From Mesoplasma lactucae ATCC 49193 (GTDB lineage Bacteria; Bacillota_I; Bacilli_A; Mycoplasmatales; Mycoplasmataceae), in contig NZ_CP023668.1 in assembly GCF_002441935.1 (NCBI RefSeq), positions 773,472 to 837,471 of the forward strand: a stretch of 64,000 nt of DNA, read 5' to 3'. The position numbers and the translations under genes are program-made. Every line of letters starts with the position of its first letter. Position 1 is the stretch's first letter. Below, one piece after another: positions 47,221 to 57,343 of the stretch. The notes beneath the pieces were generated by a model. It made no database searches. It was not told where the DNA came from and saw nothing but the letters and a program-made list of their open reading frames with translations.

Positions 47221-47256
47221 CTATTGGAAAATATCAATGAAAAGAGGTAACAACTT

Positions 47257-48423
47257 ATGAAAAATCAAAAATACGACATTATCATCATTGGTGGAGGAGT
47301 TATCGGGGCTGCAATTGCTAGAGAACTTGGACAATATGACAAAAAAGTCCTTGTATTAGAAGCAAACCCAAGAGTAGCTGACGAAACTTCATTTGCTAAC
47401 TCAGGATTAGTTCACGGAGGATTTGACGCAACTCCAGGCAAACTAAACGCTAAATTAGGAGTTGAAGGAAAACACCGTTATGAAGATTGAATTAAAGAAA
47501 TGGAATTCCCTTATAAACGTGTTCCATCAATCGTAGCAGCTTTTGATGAAGCTGATTTAGACCAAGTACAAGTTTTATACGACAGAGGTCTTAAAAATGG
47601 TTTAAAACCAGAAGAAATGAAAATTCTTTCAAAAGAAGAAGTTAAAAAATTAGAACCACACATTTCAGATGACGTAGTTGGTGCTTTATATTGTGATTCA
47701 TCAATTGCTTTACAAACACCATCACTTACAAGAGTTTTATTTATGAACGCAATTAAAAATGGAGTTACTTTAAAAACAGGATGCAAAGTTACAAACATTA
47801 CAAAACAAGATAAAACTTTTAAAGTTGATACAAACCAAGGTCAATTTGAATCAGACTTTATTATTAACGTTGCTGGACATTATGCTGATGAAATTTCAAA
47901 AATGGCTGGACATGATGAATTCAAACTAGTAGCAAGACGTGGACAATACAGAATTTTAGAAAAAACTGCTAGTTGAATTGTTAAAAATGTAGTATTCATG
48001 GTACCAACTATCCATGGTAAAGGAGTTGTTGTGGCTCCAATGCTTGATGGAAGAGTAATGGTTGGTCCTACTGCTACTGAAAACATTGCAAAAGACAAAA
48101 CTAGAATCATTGATCCTAAAGTTTATGATGAAATTGGTGAAATTGGAACAAGAATGTTTCCTGAAATCCCAATGGATGAAACTATTACAACATATGCTGG
48201 TTCAAGACCAATTGAACCAGAAAATGATGATTTCTGAATTAAACCTACTAAAACAGATGATCACTTTATCAATGTTGCTGGAATGAAATCACCAGCAATC
48301 TCATCAGCACCAGCCATTGCTGATATGGTAATTGACTTATTACAAGATGCAAACAAAAAACCATTTGCTAAAAACAAAAACTATGACCCAATTCAAAAAA
48401 CAAATTGAGGATTAGATTTATAA
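47257..48423 (+). CDS. glpO: glycerol-3-phosphate oxidase, type 2
   Basis: 388-aa FAD-dependent oxidase of the DAO family, converting glycerol 3-phosphate to dihydroxyacetone phosphate with release of hydrogen peroxide. The FAD dinucleotide motif GGGVIGAAIAREL begins at residue 12. HGGFDATPGKLNAKLG and AGHYADEIS follow, and a C-terminal FAD segment lies in YAGSRPIEPENDDF. The length matches the short GlpO of mycoides-group mycoplasmas, where the peroxide contributes to cytotoxicity, and lacks the long insert of GlpD. RBS AAGAGGTAA. First gene of glpO-glpK-glpF. Confidence 0.9.
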
Positions 48424-48450
48424 AAAAATAGATAAAGGATATTAAAGCTT

Positions 48451-49974
48451 ATGAACGATAAATTTATAATGGCACTTGATGAAGGAACTACAAGTGCAAG
48501 AACTTTAATAATTGATAGTAAAGGTGATATTGTAGCATCTTCTCAAGAAGAGATTGCTATGAGTTATCCTGCTGCTGGTTGAGTTGAACAAGATGCTTTG
48601 GAAATCTGAAATACCCAACGTACTACCATTCAAAACGTAATGAACTATGGTGGTTTTAAAGGAGAGCAAATTGCAGGAATTGGAATCACAAACCAACGTG
48701 AAACTGTAGTTGTTTGAGATAAAGAATCTGGTCAACCAATTTATAACGCAATTGTTTGACAAGATAGAAGAACTGAAAACGACATTAAAAAAATTCCAGC
48801 AGCAATGAAAAAACAAATCATTGAAAAAACTGGATTAATTCCCGATGCTTATTTTTCAGCTACTAAATTAAAATGAATTTTAGATAACATTCCTGGTGCT
48901 AAAGAAAAAGCGAAGGCTGGAAAATTAGCCTTTGGAACTATTAATACTTGATTAATCTGACGTTTAACAAAAGGACAGGCTTTTGTAACCGATCCTACCA
49001 ATGCATCAAGAACAATGTTATATAACCTACAAACTAAAACATGAGACAAAGACTTATTAAAATACTTTGATATTCCAGAACAAATGTTGCCAGAAATTAA
49101 ATCAAATAGTGAAGTTTATGGAAAAACATTTGAAGGATTAATTTCTCACGCTGATAAAACTTCAATCCCAATTGCTTCATCAATTGGAGATCAACAAGCA
49201 GCTTTGGTTGGACAATTAGGATTAAAGAAAGGTGATACTAAAATCACTTATGGAACTGGTTGTTTTATTCTAATGAATATTGGAGAACAACCATTAATTT
49301 CAAAAAACGGATTATTAACAACTGTTGGATATCAAATTAATAATAAAACCACCTATGCTTTAGAAGGATCAGTGATGATTGCTGGAGCTGCTATTCAATG
49401 ATTAAGAGATAATTTAAGAATTGTTTATAGTTCAGCTGAAACAGAATGATATGTTGAACAAGCTAGAAAAAATCCAAATGCACCACAAGTGTACTTCGTA
49501 CCCTCATTTAGTGGATTAGGTTCTCCTTATTGAGATCCAAGTTCACGTGGAGCAATCTTTGGACTAGATAGAAGTGTTCGTCGTGAAGATATTGTTAAAG
49601 CAACTGTTGAATCATTGGCTTTCCAAGCAAATGATGTTTTAAATGCGATGAAAGAAGATTCTGGAATTATTAAGAAAATTAAAGTTGATGGTGGAGCTGC
49701 TAAAAATGACTATCTAATGCAATTTCAAGCCGATATTTCTCAATCAATGCTTGAACGACCAAAGAACGTTGAAACAACAGGTTTAGGAGCTGCTTATTTA
49801 GCAGGAATCGCTACTGGTGTTTGAAAAGATTTTGATGACATTAGAACAAAAAGAAAAATTGATAAAATCTTTAACTTTACTAGAACTGAAGATGATGTCA
49901 AACCTTTACTACACGGATGAGATATGGCTGTTGGAAGAACTAGAAACTGACTAACAGATCTTGAAAAAGACTAA
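48451..49974 (+). CDS. glpK: glycerol kinase
   Basis: 507-aa FGGY-family kinase that phosphorylates glycerol with ATP. The N-terminal phosphate loop LDEGTTSARTLI, QEEIAMSYPAAGWVEQD, TNQRET and WQDRR are classic GlpK segments. The second ATPase half carries YGTGCFILMN and the C-terminal DGGAAKNDYLMQFQADI. Normal length. It follows glpO by 27 bases behind AAAGGA. Together with glpF and glpO it forms a complete route from external glycerol to dihydroxyacetone phosphate. Confidence 0.95.
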
Positions 49975-49995
49975 AAGAAGATTGGAGTTTATAAT

Positions 49996-50829
49996 ATGTT
50001 AATGACAGGAACTTGATCTTTAGAGGGAGTCAGTGGCAATAGCTATATTGGTTGAATCTTTCTATCAGAAATGATTGGAAGCTTTCTTCTAATCTTAATT
50101 GGAAATGGTGTTGTTGCTTGTAGTAACTTAACAACAAGTAAAGGAAGAAGTGGAGGATGAACTGCTGTTATCTTTGGATGGATGATTGCAGTCTTTCTTG
50201 GAGCCTTAGCTTCACAATATTCAAATGCTCATATGAACTTTGCAGTTAGTTTAGCTGTTCTGATTCAATCAAGTGTGCAAGAAACTAATGTCTTTGCTCA
50301 AGGACATGAATGATTAATCATAATATATCTATTAGGACAATTTACTGGAATGTTTATTGCACAAATTATTGTTGATTTAGTTTATTGATTACAAATAGAA
50401 AAATCAGATCCATTAGATATTCTAGCAATGCACTGTACTTCTCCAGCACAAAGTGCTAGAACTAAGAAAACTTATTTCTTTAACTTCTTTGCTGAATTTG
50501 TAGGAACCTTTGTATTAGTGGTTGGGATAACTGCTGCTAGTTTCTACTTAAATAAAAATGGTGTTGCTGGTAAAACTCATATCGAAGTTAGTGCTTTAGC
50601 TAGCGTTGGTATTGCTGCTGTGGTTGTTGGAGCAGTTGGGTTTGGATTGGGAGGACCTACTGGATTTGCTATTAACCCGACAAGGGATTTAGCACCAAGA
50701 GTTGTTCACCAAATTATGCCTTTACCAAACAAGGGTACAAGTGATTGAGCGTATTCGTGAGTACCAATTGTTGGACCAATATTAGGAGCTTGTACAGCTG
50801 CCGCCTTGACTCTACCGTTAATTAATTAA
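49996..50829 (+). CDS. glpF: glycerol uptake facilitator (aquaglyceroporin)
   Basis: 277-aa MIP-family channel with six membrane spans and two half-helix loops. The first pore motif is AHMNFAV, with Phe in place of Pro in NPA, and the second is INPTRDLAPR, with Thr in place of Ala. Such substitutions occur in diverged mollicute channels and keep the Asn pair. It imports glycerol by facilitated diffusion for GlpK. It starts 22 bases after glpK behind TTGGAG and ends at a strong terminator. Confidence 0.9.
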
Positions 50830-50835
50830 AAAAAT

Positions 50836-50865
50836 AAATCCTAAGGTGTATTCCTTAGGATTTTT
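50836..50865 (+). terminator. glp operon terminator
   Basis: AAATCCTAAGG and CCTTAGGATTT pair around TGTATT, followed by T. It also lies at the end of the convergent recombinase gene. Confidence 0.9.
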
Positions 50866-50866
50866 G

Positions 50867-51598
50867 TTATTTTAAATACTTTTCTAATTCTTGAAAAACA
50901 TCATTAGAAGTAAAATGCATGTATCTTGCGGTTGTTTCAATTCTAGAGTGTCCCATAACAAGGCTAACTATTTTAATGTTTGCACCATTTCTAATTAAAT
51001 TAGTACAAAATGATCTTCTAAAAGTATGAGGTGTAACCCATTCTGGTCAGTATTTTTTTATCAAGCTATAAATTTTTTTCTTGCTATAAGTTTGGTATAA
51101 AGAAAAATCAATATCCTTTAGTTTTCCTACTAAAGGAATCTCTCTATACTTCATTCCTTTTCCATAGACGATAATTGAATTTTTAGACTTGTTATACTTA
51201 ATTGTTTTTAATTCAGACATTCTTATTCCGCAATAATAGAATATTTTAAACAAATCTTTATTTTCCTTAATTCTTATTTTACTGATTATCTTCTTGAATA
51301 ATTCTTCATCTATTGTTTGAAAGAATGTGTTTTGTGAAGAGGGGATTTTAATTTCTTCAACTTCTTTATATAGCTTCGAATTTGAGAATTTTAAATAACT
51401 TAATATAACATCCTTCTTAAATTGAACTGTTGAAGGCTTATATTTTTCTTGTTGCAATTTGAGATATTTAGATATTCTATAGAAGGTTAAACTTCTATCA
51501 TCTAATTGATTAAAAAGATCTTTTAATACATATCTATAACAATAAATAGTATTCTTTGAATAATTATTGTTATCTAGATATTTTAAAAATTTTTCCAT
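50867..51598 (-). CDS. XerC-like tyrosine recombinase, candidate DNA invertase
   Basis: 243-aa site-specific recombinase of the phage integrase family. A short SAM-like N-terminal core-binding domain (about 1-85) precedes a catalytic domain with the full set R126 (CGIRMSEL), a beta-hairpin Lys in GKGMKYREIP, H191-x-x-R194 (PHTFRRSF), H217 (MGHSRIETT) and nucleophile Y226. It is smaller than XerC/XerD. It sits just outside the left 15-bp inverted repeat of a 3.9-kb segment. In M. pulmonis and M. agalactiae, Xer-like recombinases of this kind invert surface-protein and hsd loci, so a role as local invertase is likely. Confidence 0.9.
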
Positions 51599-51608
51599 AT
51601 TTTAATTT

Positions 51609-51650
51609 CTTTCTATGTAAAAAATAGTTATATAACTACTTTATAGAAAG
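51609..51650. promoter_or_regulatory. dyad-symmetric region between recombinase and invertible segment
   Basis: CTTTCTAT (51609-51616) and ATAGAAAG (51643-51650) enclose a perfect 14-bp palindrome TAGTTATATAACTA (51625-51638). It lies upstream of the recombinase start and could be an operator or contain divergent promoters; a TAAAAT hexamer facing right is at 51673. Confidence 0.45.
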
Positions 51651-51661
51651 ATTTTATTGTT

Positions 51662-52825
51662 CTAAATAATGCTAAAATAATTAAAAAGAGAGGATTTATA
51701 ATACATCTTATTGTTAAAATCCACATTTTTAAAATGTTTATCCGGTTTCCCATCTTTGTTTAAGATACTAATTATTCCCGCATTAGGATTACGATCTTGC
51801 TTTGTTGTTACAGTTCTTGATAATGTAGCATCTTTCTTATTTTTTTCTTTTTTATATTCAGTAAAAAGCATTGGGCTATGTTCATACATTTTATTTCTTG
51901 ATGGGGTTCTATTTGCCAAAGCATCTTCGGCTTCGGCAAATAGTTCTTTATCATTGTAATTGACTCTTAGAACGTCCTTCAATTGTTGTTGAATATGTAG
52001 AGATTTCGAAACGTTTTCTAATCTTTCATTGCTTTCTACAACATCATCGCGACTAATGGAGTTTTTTTTCTTATTTTTTAAAGTATCTGAGAAAATTTCA
52101 TCCGTCACATTAAGAACACTTAAAGCATAAACTCTTTTTCTTCTTTGAGCAGAACCGAATTCAGAAGAATCTATGACAAAAGTTTGTGTTGAGTAGCCTA
52201 AAGAATTTAATTTGTTTAGTCATAACAAATAATCATTAAGATGTTTGCTTGAAAGCATATTGGATACGTTTTCTAAAAGTAAATACTTAGGTTTTTCATT
52301 CATTTCATCCAATTCAGTAAGAATTCTATCAATTTCTCATAGTAAACCTGATCTTGTATTAGAACCCTTCTTCGTGCCTTTGTTACCACCATGTAAAAAA
52401 CCACCGGTTGATAAATCTTGACAGGGGAAAGAATAAGTTAATAAGTCAACGTGTCCTGATTTATTAATTAATTCTTCTCCGGTAATTTCAGTAATACTTC
52501 CCAAATTGTTTGAATTAATAAAAGAATCATATAGTGAACCGATAAAATCAGGACCGTTCTTTTCTAATCTTTCAATAGAACTTGGAGTCTTAGAATTTAA
52601 TGAATGTGTAAAATTTTTAAGGTAGTTAATTTTATCTTCATATTTGATTTTATTATCCTTATTTGTTTTGTTATGAATTGCATTATAAGCAATATTTGCA
52701 TAAGAATCTCATTCGCTAGTAGCCACAATTTTATAGTCAAAATCTTTTATTTTATTTTTAAGAATCTCTAATGCTTTAGCTTGAGCTCCAATTCCTGCAA
52801 ATGTTTCAAATACCTTAATTTTCAT
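51662..52825 (-). CDS. C5-cytosine DNA methyltransferase lacking its C-terminus (OFF form)
   Basis: 387-aa product in the present orientation. Motif I ETFAGIGA (7-14), catalytic PCQ with C135 in SFPCQDLS, ENV (185-187), QRRKRVY and RTVTTKQDRNP (motif IX-like region) are all present. Motif X is absent. After NNKMYY the reading frame passes out of the 15-bp repeat at 51697-51711 and ends with about a dozen unrelated residues at TAG. The lost end, beginning MYYRFLTPRETYLLMGF and containing AGNSIVV, is encoded in frame on + at 55563-55760. Without motif X the enzyme is probably inactive. Inversion would give 437 aa. Confidence 0.88.
51697..51711 (+). repeat. left 15-bp inverted repeat of invertible segment
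   Basis: TATAATACATCTTAT on the + strand. Its inverse complement is at 55561-55575 and no other copy was seen in the window. The repeat lies inside the methyltransferase reading frame. Confidence 0.85.
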
Positions 52826-52837
52826 ATAAATATCCCA

Positions 52838-53530
52838 TTATTTTATTCTTTCTATGTAAATTTCCATACAATTTGGTTTTTTACCCAAACAAGTAATTAA
52901 TTTTTCTAAATCCAAGTAACCAGATTCTTTTTCATGAACCGAAATTTCTTCTTTTGTGTAAGAACATGGTTCGCCTTTTACTGATAAAACTTTGTTAAAA
53001 CAATCTCTATTATCTAAAAAATGACTTGCATAGCACACAAAAATAGAATATGTAATGTATCGCGCATACTTGTTTCCATTCTTGGCATTATCAAAAAGAC
53101 ATTCTTTTTTAAAATCTAACATATAGCTTCAAAATTCTTCGCTAGAATAGCTGAAAATATTTTGGTCTACTATGAAAGAATGATTATTTTCTCCAGTCTT
53201 AGTAATGAAGCCAAAAGAATTTAGAATATCCAAGTATTGCCTTTTTGTCGCCTTGTCTACACTAATTTCTTCTTTTGATAAATAAATATTAATATTAGGC
53301 ATTGTATTAATATGAAAAAGGAATTTTTCAACTTCACCATCATTTTTGCTTTCAACATTAAATAAAACTTCACCATTATTAGGAGAAGTTTTATTATAAG
53401 TTACGAGTATGTTTTTAAAAAAACGTTTTAAGACATCATCTATATGAGTTCCTATTTTTCAAAAACCATATTTTTGTTTTTCTGGAAAGCTATTTAAGCA
53501 TTCTATTGCTACTTCTAAATTATTTTTCAT
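52838..53530 (-). CDS. unknown protein inside the invertible segment
   Basis: 230-aa protein, not recognised. The ATG lies 11 bases inside the end of the DUF262 gene (overlapping ATGAAAAATAA) and its stop is 12 bases before the methyltransferase ATG, so the three genes are one coupled operon. It is mixed alpha/beta with a winged-helix-like stretch (SKEEISVDKATKRQYLDILNS, then FGFITKTG) around 85-110, and Cys-rich towards the end. It could be the sequence-reading or partner subunit of the restriction system; this is inference from position. Confidence 0.7.
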
Positions 53531-55562
53531 TTGGATAATATATCTTATCTATCAATATATCCGCTAGAGACTCGCTACGTTCTTCAATATCTTTAAAAGT
53601 TCAGTCTTTTTCAGTGTTGATTGTTTTTCCATCGCCAAATGGAAAGTCTAAAACCGTTGTTTTAACTAACTTTTTATTAAAGTATTGAGAGCGTTTAGTA
53701 GCAAAGGCGGAGTTTGAAACACTTTTATTAACTTTTTCTTCAAGTCAAATCAAATTACCCAATCTATTGATCATTTTATCTGCTTCAATTGTTATTAATT
53801 TTAAGACATTCTCATCTTTTGGATCTTTACCCTCGTCTTCTGCTTCAGCAATTGTATATGTCTTTTGGTTTCTAAATTCTTGTGGCCAAATATGCTCAAT
53901 ATTTCCTTTTTCAGTAGGCATAATTGGTGCTTTTCCAGTTATTCTCTTACTTCCGTTTAAAATAAAGAATTCAATTCTTTTGACGATAATTTCTTGATTT
54001 GAACCTTTGATTTCATTATTTTTAAGAGAATCTCTAAACAATTCTTTATTAGGCATGTATTGTCTTGTGCTTTCGGCTTGGGTATCAATTCAATCATCGA
54101 TTATTGATGGTAACTGTTCTCTTTTTTCATTGATATTCATTTCTTTTGTATGTTCATCAATGTATCTTCTAAGAGCAATTCTAGCATTGTCCAATGTTTG
54201 TCCATCGCCACCTCGTTGCACTTTACCTATAATTCATTTTTCTATGTTCAAACATGCTTCACCAAATTTTGAATCATAATTATTGTCTTCGAAAAAATGA
54301 GATCTATTTCAATTGTAATTTTCTTGCGCAAAGTCGTGTGGTTCATATTTAAAATAAACATCAATTAAATAATAAAGTATCGGTAGAAGAGAATGTTTTT
54401 CTTGGAAAACTCAAAGGTGCGGTGAATAATAGTACAAGAAATTATTCATATCCTTTTCATAATCATGAGTAAGGATACTTGCATAAATATCTAAATATTT
54501 ACTAATGTTAGCAATAAATTTTTCATATTCATCAAAAGTTAAATTGTTCTCATTTGCAAAAATTTTGTCAAAAGCAGACAATAATGCTCTTGGATTACCA
54601 CCAATATTTTCTGGTTCGGGTGATTTATAGACAAGCAAACTTCTCATAAATTCACTTTCTTTATCTTCGTTTCCCTTTAAATTTTGTGTTGTAAAACGAT
54701 TATTAAAATCGATTCTACTTCTAAAAATTAAATCGATGTCACTTTCTTTATCAATTAAAATAGAAGGCTTTATTTTTAAGAAAATGCTATTTTTAATTAA
54801 ATCTAATAAACTTAATGGTTCACCTTTTGAGTTTAAATTTTGAAAAATTTGCATTTCTTCAATCATATCCAATGAAAATTCAACAAGGGCTACTTGATAG
54901 TATGAATTAAAGTTTAAAAACAATTTTTCAATAGCATTAACTTTTTCTTTTGAAGTTTCTTCTGTAAAAAAATTGCTTAAATAATTGTTTAAATTTTCAA
55001 CAATTCTATGATAATTTTTTATAACATTTGTGTCAGCATAAGATGATTTGGTTTTTCCGTTAACATCTTTTTTATTAAGCATAGTTTCAATGTTGTCATC
55101 TTTGATGTCATCACTCAAAATAAAGCTTAGTGCCTTTTGTTCTAATTCAATCTTAGAACCGTTGATAAGCCTATCTTCTAATTTTATAGTTGGATTTATA
55201 AAAACTTTTTGTAGTGGAAGAGGAAGTTCTTTACCTTTAACTCCAAGTTCATTAGTTAAAACATCAAACACTGCTTTATATATTAATAGAATAGTAGTGA
55301 TTCTTTGTTGTCCATCAATTAGTTTTATGACTTCTTGTCCATCAATATTTTGCCTTGCTATGGCAAATGAACCAAAATACTGATATGGATTATTATCATT
55401 TGAATTTTCAATTATTTCTCCAATTAGATCGTCTATATTGTTTTCCTTTCAAGAATAATTTCTTTGATAAATAGGAATAAAAAATGGTAATTTGTTTTGA
55501 TTAATCAAATCGTTCACTGTATTAACATTAGTAACTATAGGGTTTTTTGTTTTGTTTTCCAT
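53520..55562 (-). CDS. GmrSD-like DUF262/DUF1524 restriction protein
   Basis: 680-aa fusion with the layout of GmrSD-type (type IV, modification-dependent) restriction enzymes. The N-terminal DUF262 (ParB/Srx-like NTPase) has YQRNYSWKENNIDDLIGEI and the signature DGQQR (D83-R87) in KLIDGQQRITT. The C-terminal DUF1524 carries an HNH-like nuclease motif IEHIWPQ (H557) and later asparagines (NRLGNLIWLE). The start ATG overlaps the right inverted repeat, whose TATAAT lies seven bases before it. No Shine-Dalgarno is visible, so a leaderless transcript is possible. Related fusions also occur as partners in phosphorothioate and BREX-type defence. Confidence 0.85.
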
Positions 55563-55575
55563 AAGATGTATTATA
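55561..55575 (-). repeat. right 15-bp inverted repeat of invertible segment
   Basis: ATAAGATGTATTATA on +, the inverse complement of the left repeat at 51697-51711. It spans the start codon of the DUF262 gene on the minus strand and the codons for KMYY of the orphan methyltransferase end on +. Confidence 0.85.
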
Positions 55576-55760
55576 GATTCTTAACCCCAAGAGAAACCTA
55601 TTTATTAATGGGTTTTAGCGATGAAGATTTTAATAGAGTAAATGATACAAAATTAATTAAAAAAGAAATAGCTTATAGACAGGCGGGAAATTCAATTGTT
55701 GTTAATGTGTTAGTCTCCCTATTTTATTACATATATAAAATTGAAAAAGAAAGTCACTAG
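55563..55760 (+). pseudogene. orphan C-terminal exon of the C5-cytosine methyltransferase
   Basis: Reads HKMYYRFLTPRETYLLMGF, then about 25 residues, then YRQAGNSIVVNVLVSLF and a basic end, stopping at TAG 55758-55760. This is the motif IX-X end of a C5 methyltransferase with the GNS signature. It has no credible start or ribosome binding site in place. The frame across ATAAGATGTATTATA is the same as in the truncated methyltransferase, so inversion restores a 437-aa enzyme. It should be treated as the silent half of a switchable gene, not a decayed gene. Confidence 0.85.
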
Positions 55761-55780
55761 TTTATAGTGACTTTTTGCGT
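55752..55780 (+). terminator. Rho-independent terminator after the methyltransferase end
   Basis: AGTCACTA and TAGTGACT pair around GTTTA and are followed by TTTT. It lies at the stop codon of the orphan exon, where the restored methyltransferase gene would end. Confidence 0.75.
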
Positions 55781-55870
55781 TTGAAATTAAAATTGATTTT
55801 TTTAGTGAATCCTGTAGAAATGAAACCATTTTTACAATAAAATTTTAAATAGTTAAGGAAGTAGAATAAG

Positions 55871-57343
55871 ATGCCAAATAATTCAGAAAACGAAATAAAA
55901 AAGTTAGGGAAGGTATATACACCACCTTATATAATTGCTCGTATATTAGATGATTCTGGGTACAAAGGAAACAATGTTTTACAAAAACATGTTGTTGACA
56001 ATAGTGCTGGTGATGGTGAATTTCTGCTTGAGTTCATTAGAAGATATAAAAAAGCTTTTTTTAAAGGAAAAGATAAAAACAATATTCAAATTCAAAAGGA
56101 ATTTGCACTGGAGATTGAAACATATGTTCATGGTATTGAAATTAATCCTGATTCAATTGTAATAATCAAAGACCGAATCAAAAAAATGTTTATTAATGAA
56201 TTTTATTTTGAAATAGTTCCAGAAATAGACATTAAGCAAAATGATACTTTATTTGAAAAATCATTGGATGAAAAAATGGACTATGTTTTTGGTAATCCTC
56301 CTTATGTAAGAAGAAAAAATCTTTCTGACGACGATGCTTATATTGCTAAAGAAAATAATATGTCTGGTATGGTCGACCTTTACCTTTTATTCTTCATAAA
56401 AGGTAAAAAAATGTTAAAACCCAACGGAGTATTAGGATATATTACCCCAAACTCTTATTTCTATACTCAAAGTGGAGAAAGATTAAGACAAATCATTTTA
56501 ACAGAGACAACTCTTTTAGAAATAATTGACATGGGTCATAATAACCCTTTTAAAAACGCTGATACGTATACAGCAATTACTATTTTTAAAAATACTCCTA
56601 TGGGTAAAAAAATTAAATTAAAATATTCTGACGATTTTGACAAAAAATCTGAGAAGATTTCGATTTCTCAAGAAGATATTGAAAAATTAACAAAATATTT
56701 TTATTTTTCAAATGATAATAATGACAATTTTCTAGATATTGTTACTTATGAAAACGAAGATAATTCAGAAGAAATTAAGGTAAAAAATGGTGCAGCTTCC
56801 AATGCAGACTGATTTTTTTATTTTGATGATGCCAAAGGGGTTTACACGCAAAGAGCATACAAAGCATCAACTGCTAAATTTACAAGAGCTTATTTTCCAT
56901 ATGATGACAATGGGGATGTAGTTAAACTAAATGACATTAAAGAATATAATCATGATTTTTTTGAAAAATTAAAAATAGATAGACCGAATCTTGAAAATAG
57001 ATCTCTTCAAAAAAGAAACTGATATGAGTTTGCAAGATCGCAGGGAATAAAAGACTTCGTTGATACAAAAGTATTCACATTGGCGATAAATAATTTAATA
57101 AAAGATAAAAATGATTTAAAAATGAAAATTTTACCTAAAAAAACGGTTGTTTATTCAGGTTTTTATATACAAAATAAGTCAAAAACGTTTTTAAATAATA
57201 TAATGAAATTGTTACAAACTGACGATTTTTCTGAATATGTTAAAAAATTAGGAAAACACAAAAGCGGAGGGTATTATACATATTCTTCTGTAGACGTAGC
57301 TAGATTTATAAATTACAAATTAAGAGAGGGAAAAAATGAGTAA
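55871..57343 (+). CDS. type II N6-adenine DNA methyltransferase (Eco57I/TaqI class)
   Basis: 490-aa gamma-class adenine methylase. It starts LGKVYTPPYIIARILDD (motif X-like), then NSAGDGEF at 44-51 (motif I) and the catalytic GNPPYVRR with N142-Y145. An Eco57I-type region GYITPNSYFYTQSGERLR follows, and the C-terminal half is a target-recognition domain. AAGGAAG precedes the ATG. The stop overlaps the nuclease gene by 8 bases. This pairs it with that nuclease as an R-M system, independent of the invertible segment's orientation. Confidence 0.88.

Larger units (their letters stand above)
51697..55575. mobile_element. candidate invertible DNA segment (phase-variable R-M cassette)
   Basis: A 3.9-kb segment bounded by 15-bp inverted repeats. 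It carries, all on the minus strand, the DUF262/DUF1524 gene, an unknown gene and the N-terminal 375 codons of the C5 methyltransferase. Both repeats lie in protein-coding sequence and the methyltransferase fragments join in frame when the segment is flipped. A tyrosine recombinase gene lies 98 bases outside the left end. The segment is not a transposon; it has no transposase. Confidence 0.8.

Noticed and set aside
47041..47256. T-box or metabolite riboswitch upstream of glpO
   Set aside because: No T-box sequence or recognisable glycerol-type aptamer; only simple palindromes are visible.
51607..52860. 15-bp direct repeat TTCTTTCTATGTAAA at 51607 and 52846
   Set aside because: Direct, not inverted, AT-rich, and one copy is in coding sequence; no structural consequence found, so likely chance.
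53767..55383. Several + strand ORFs of 76-111 codons at 53767-53997, 54007-54279 and 55048-55383
   Set aside because: They are antisense to the DUF262/DUF1524 gene, have no ribosome binding sites and read as low-complexity Ser/Leu/Phe.
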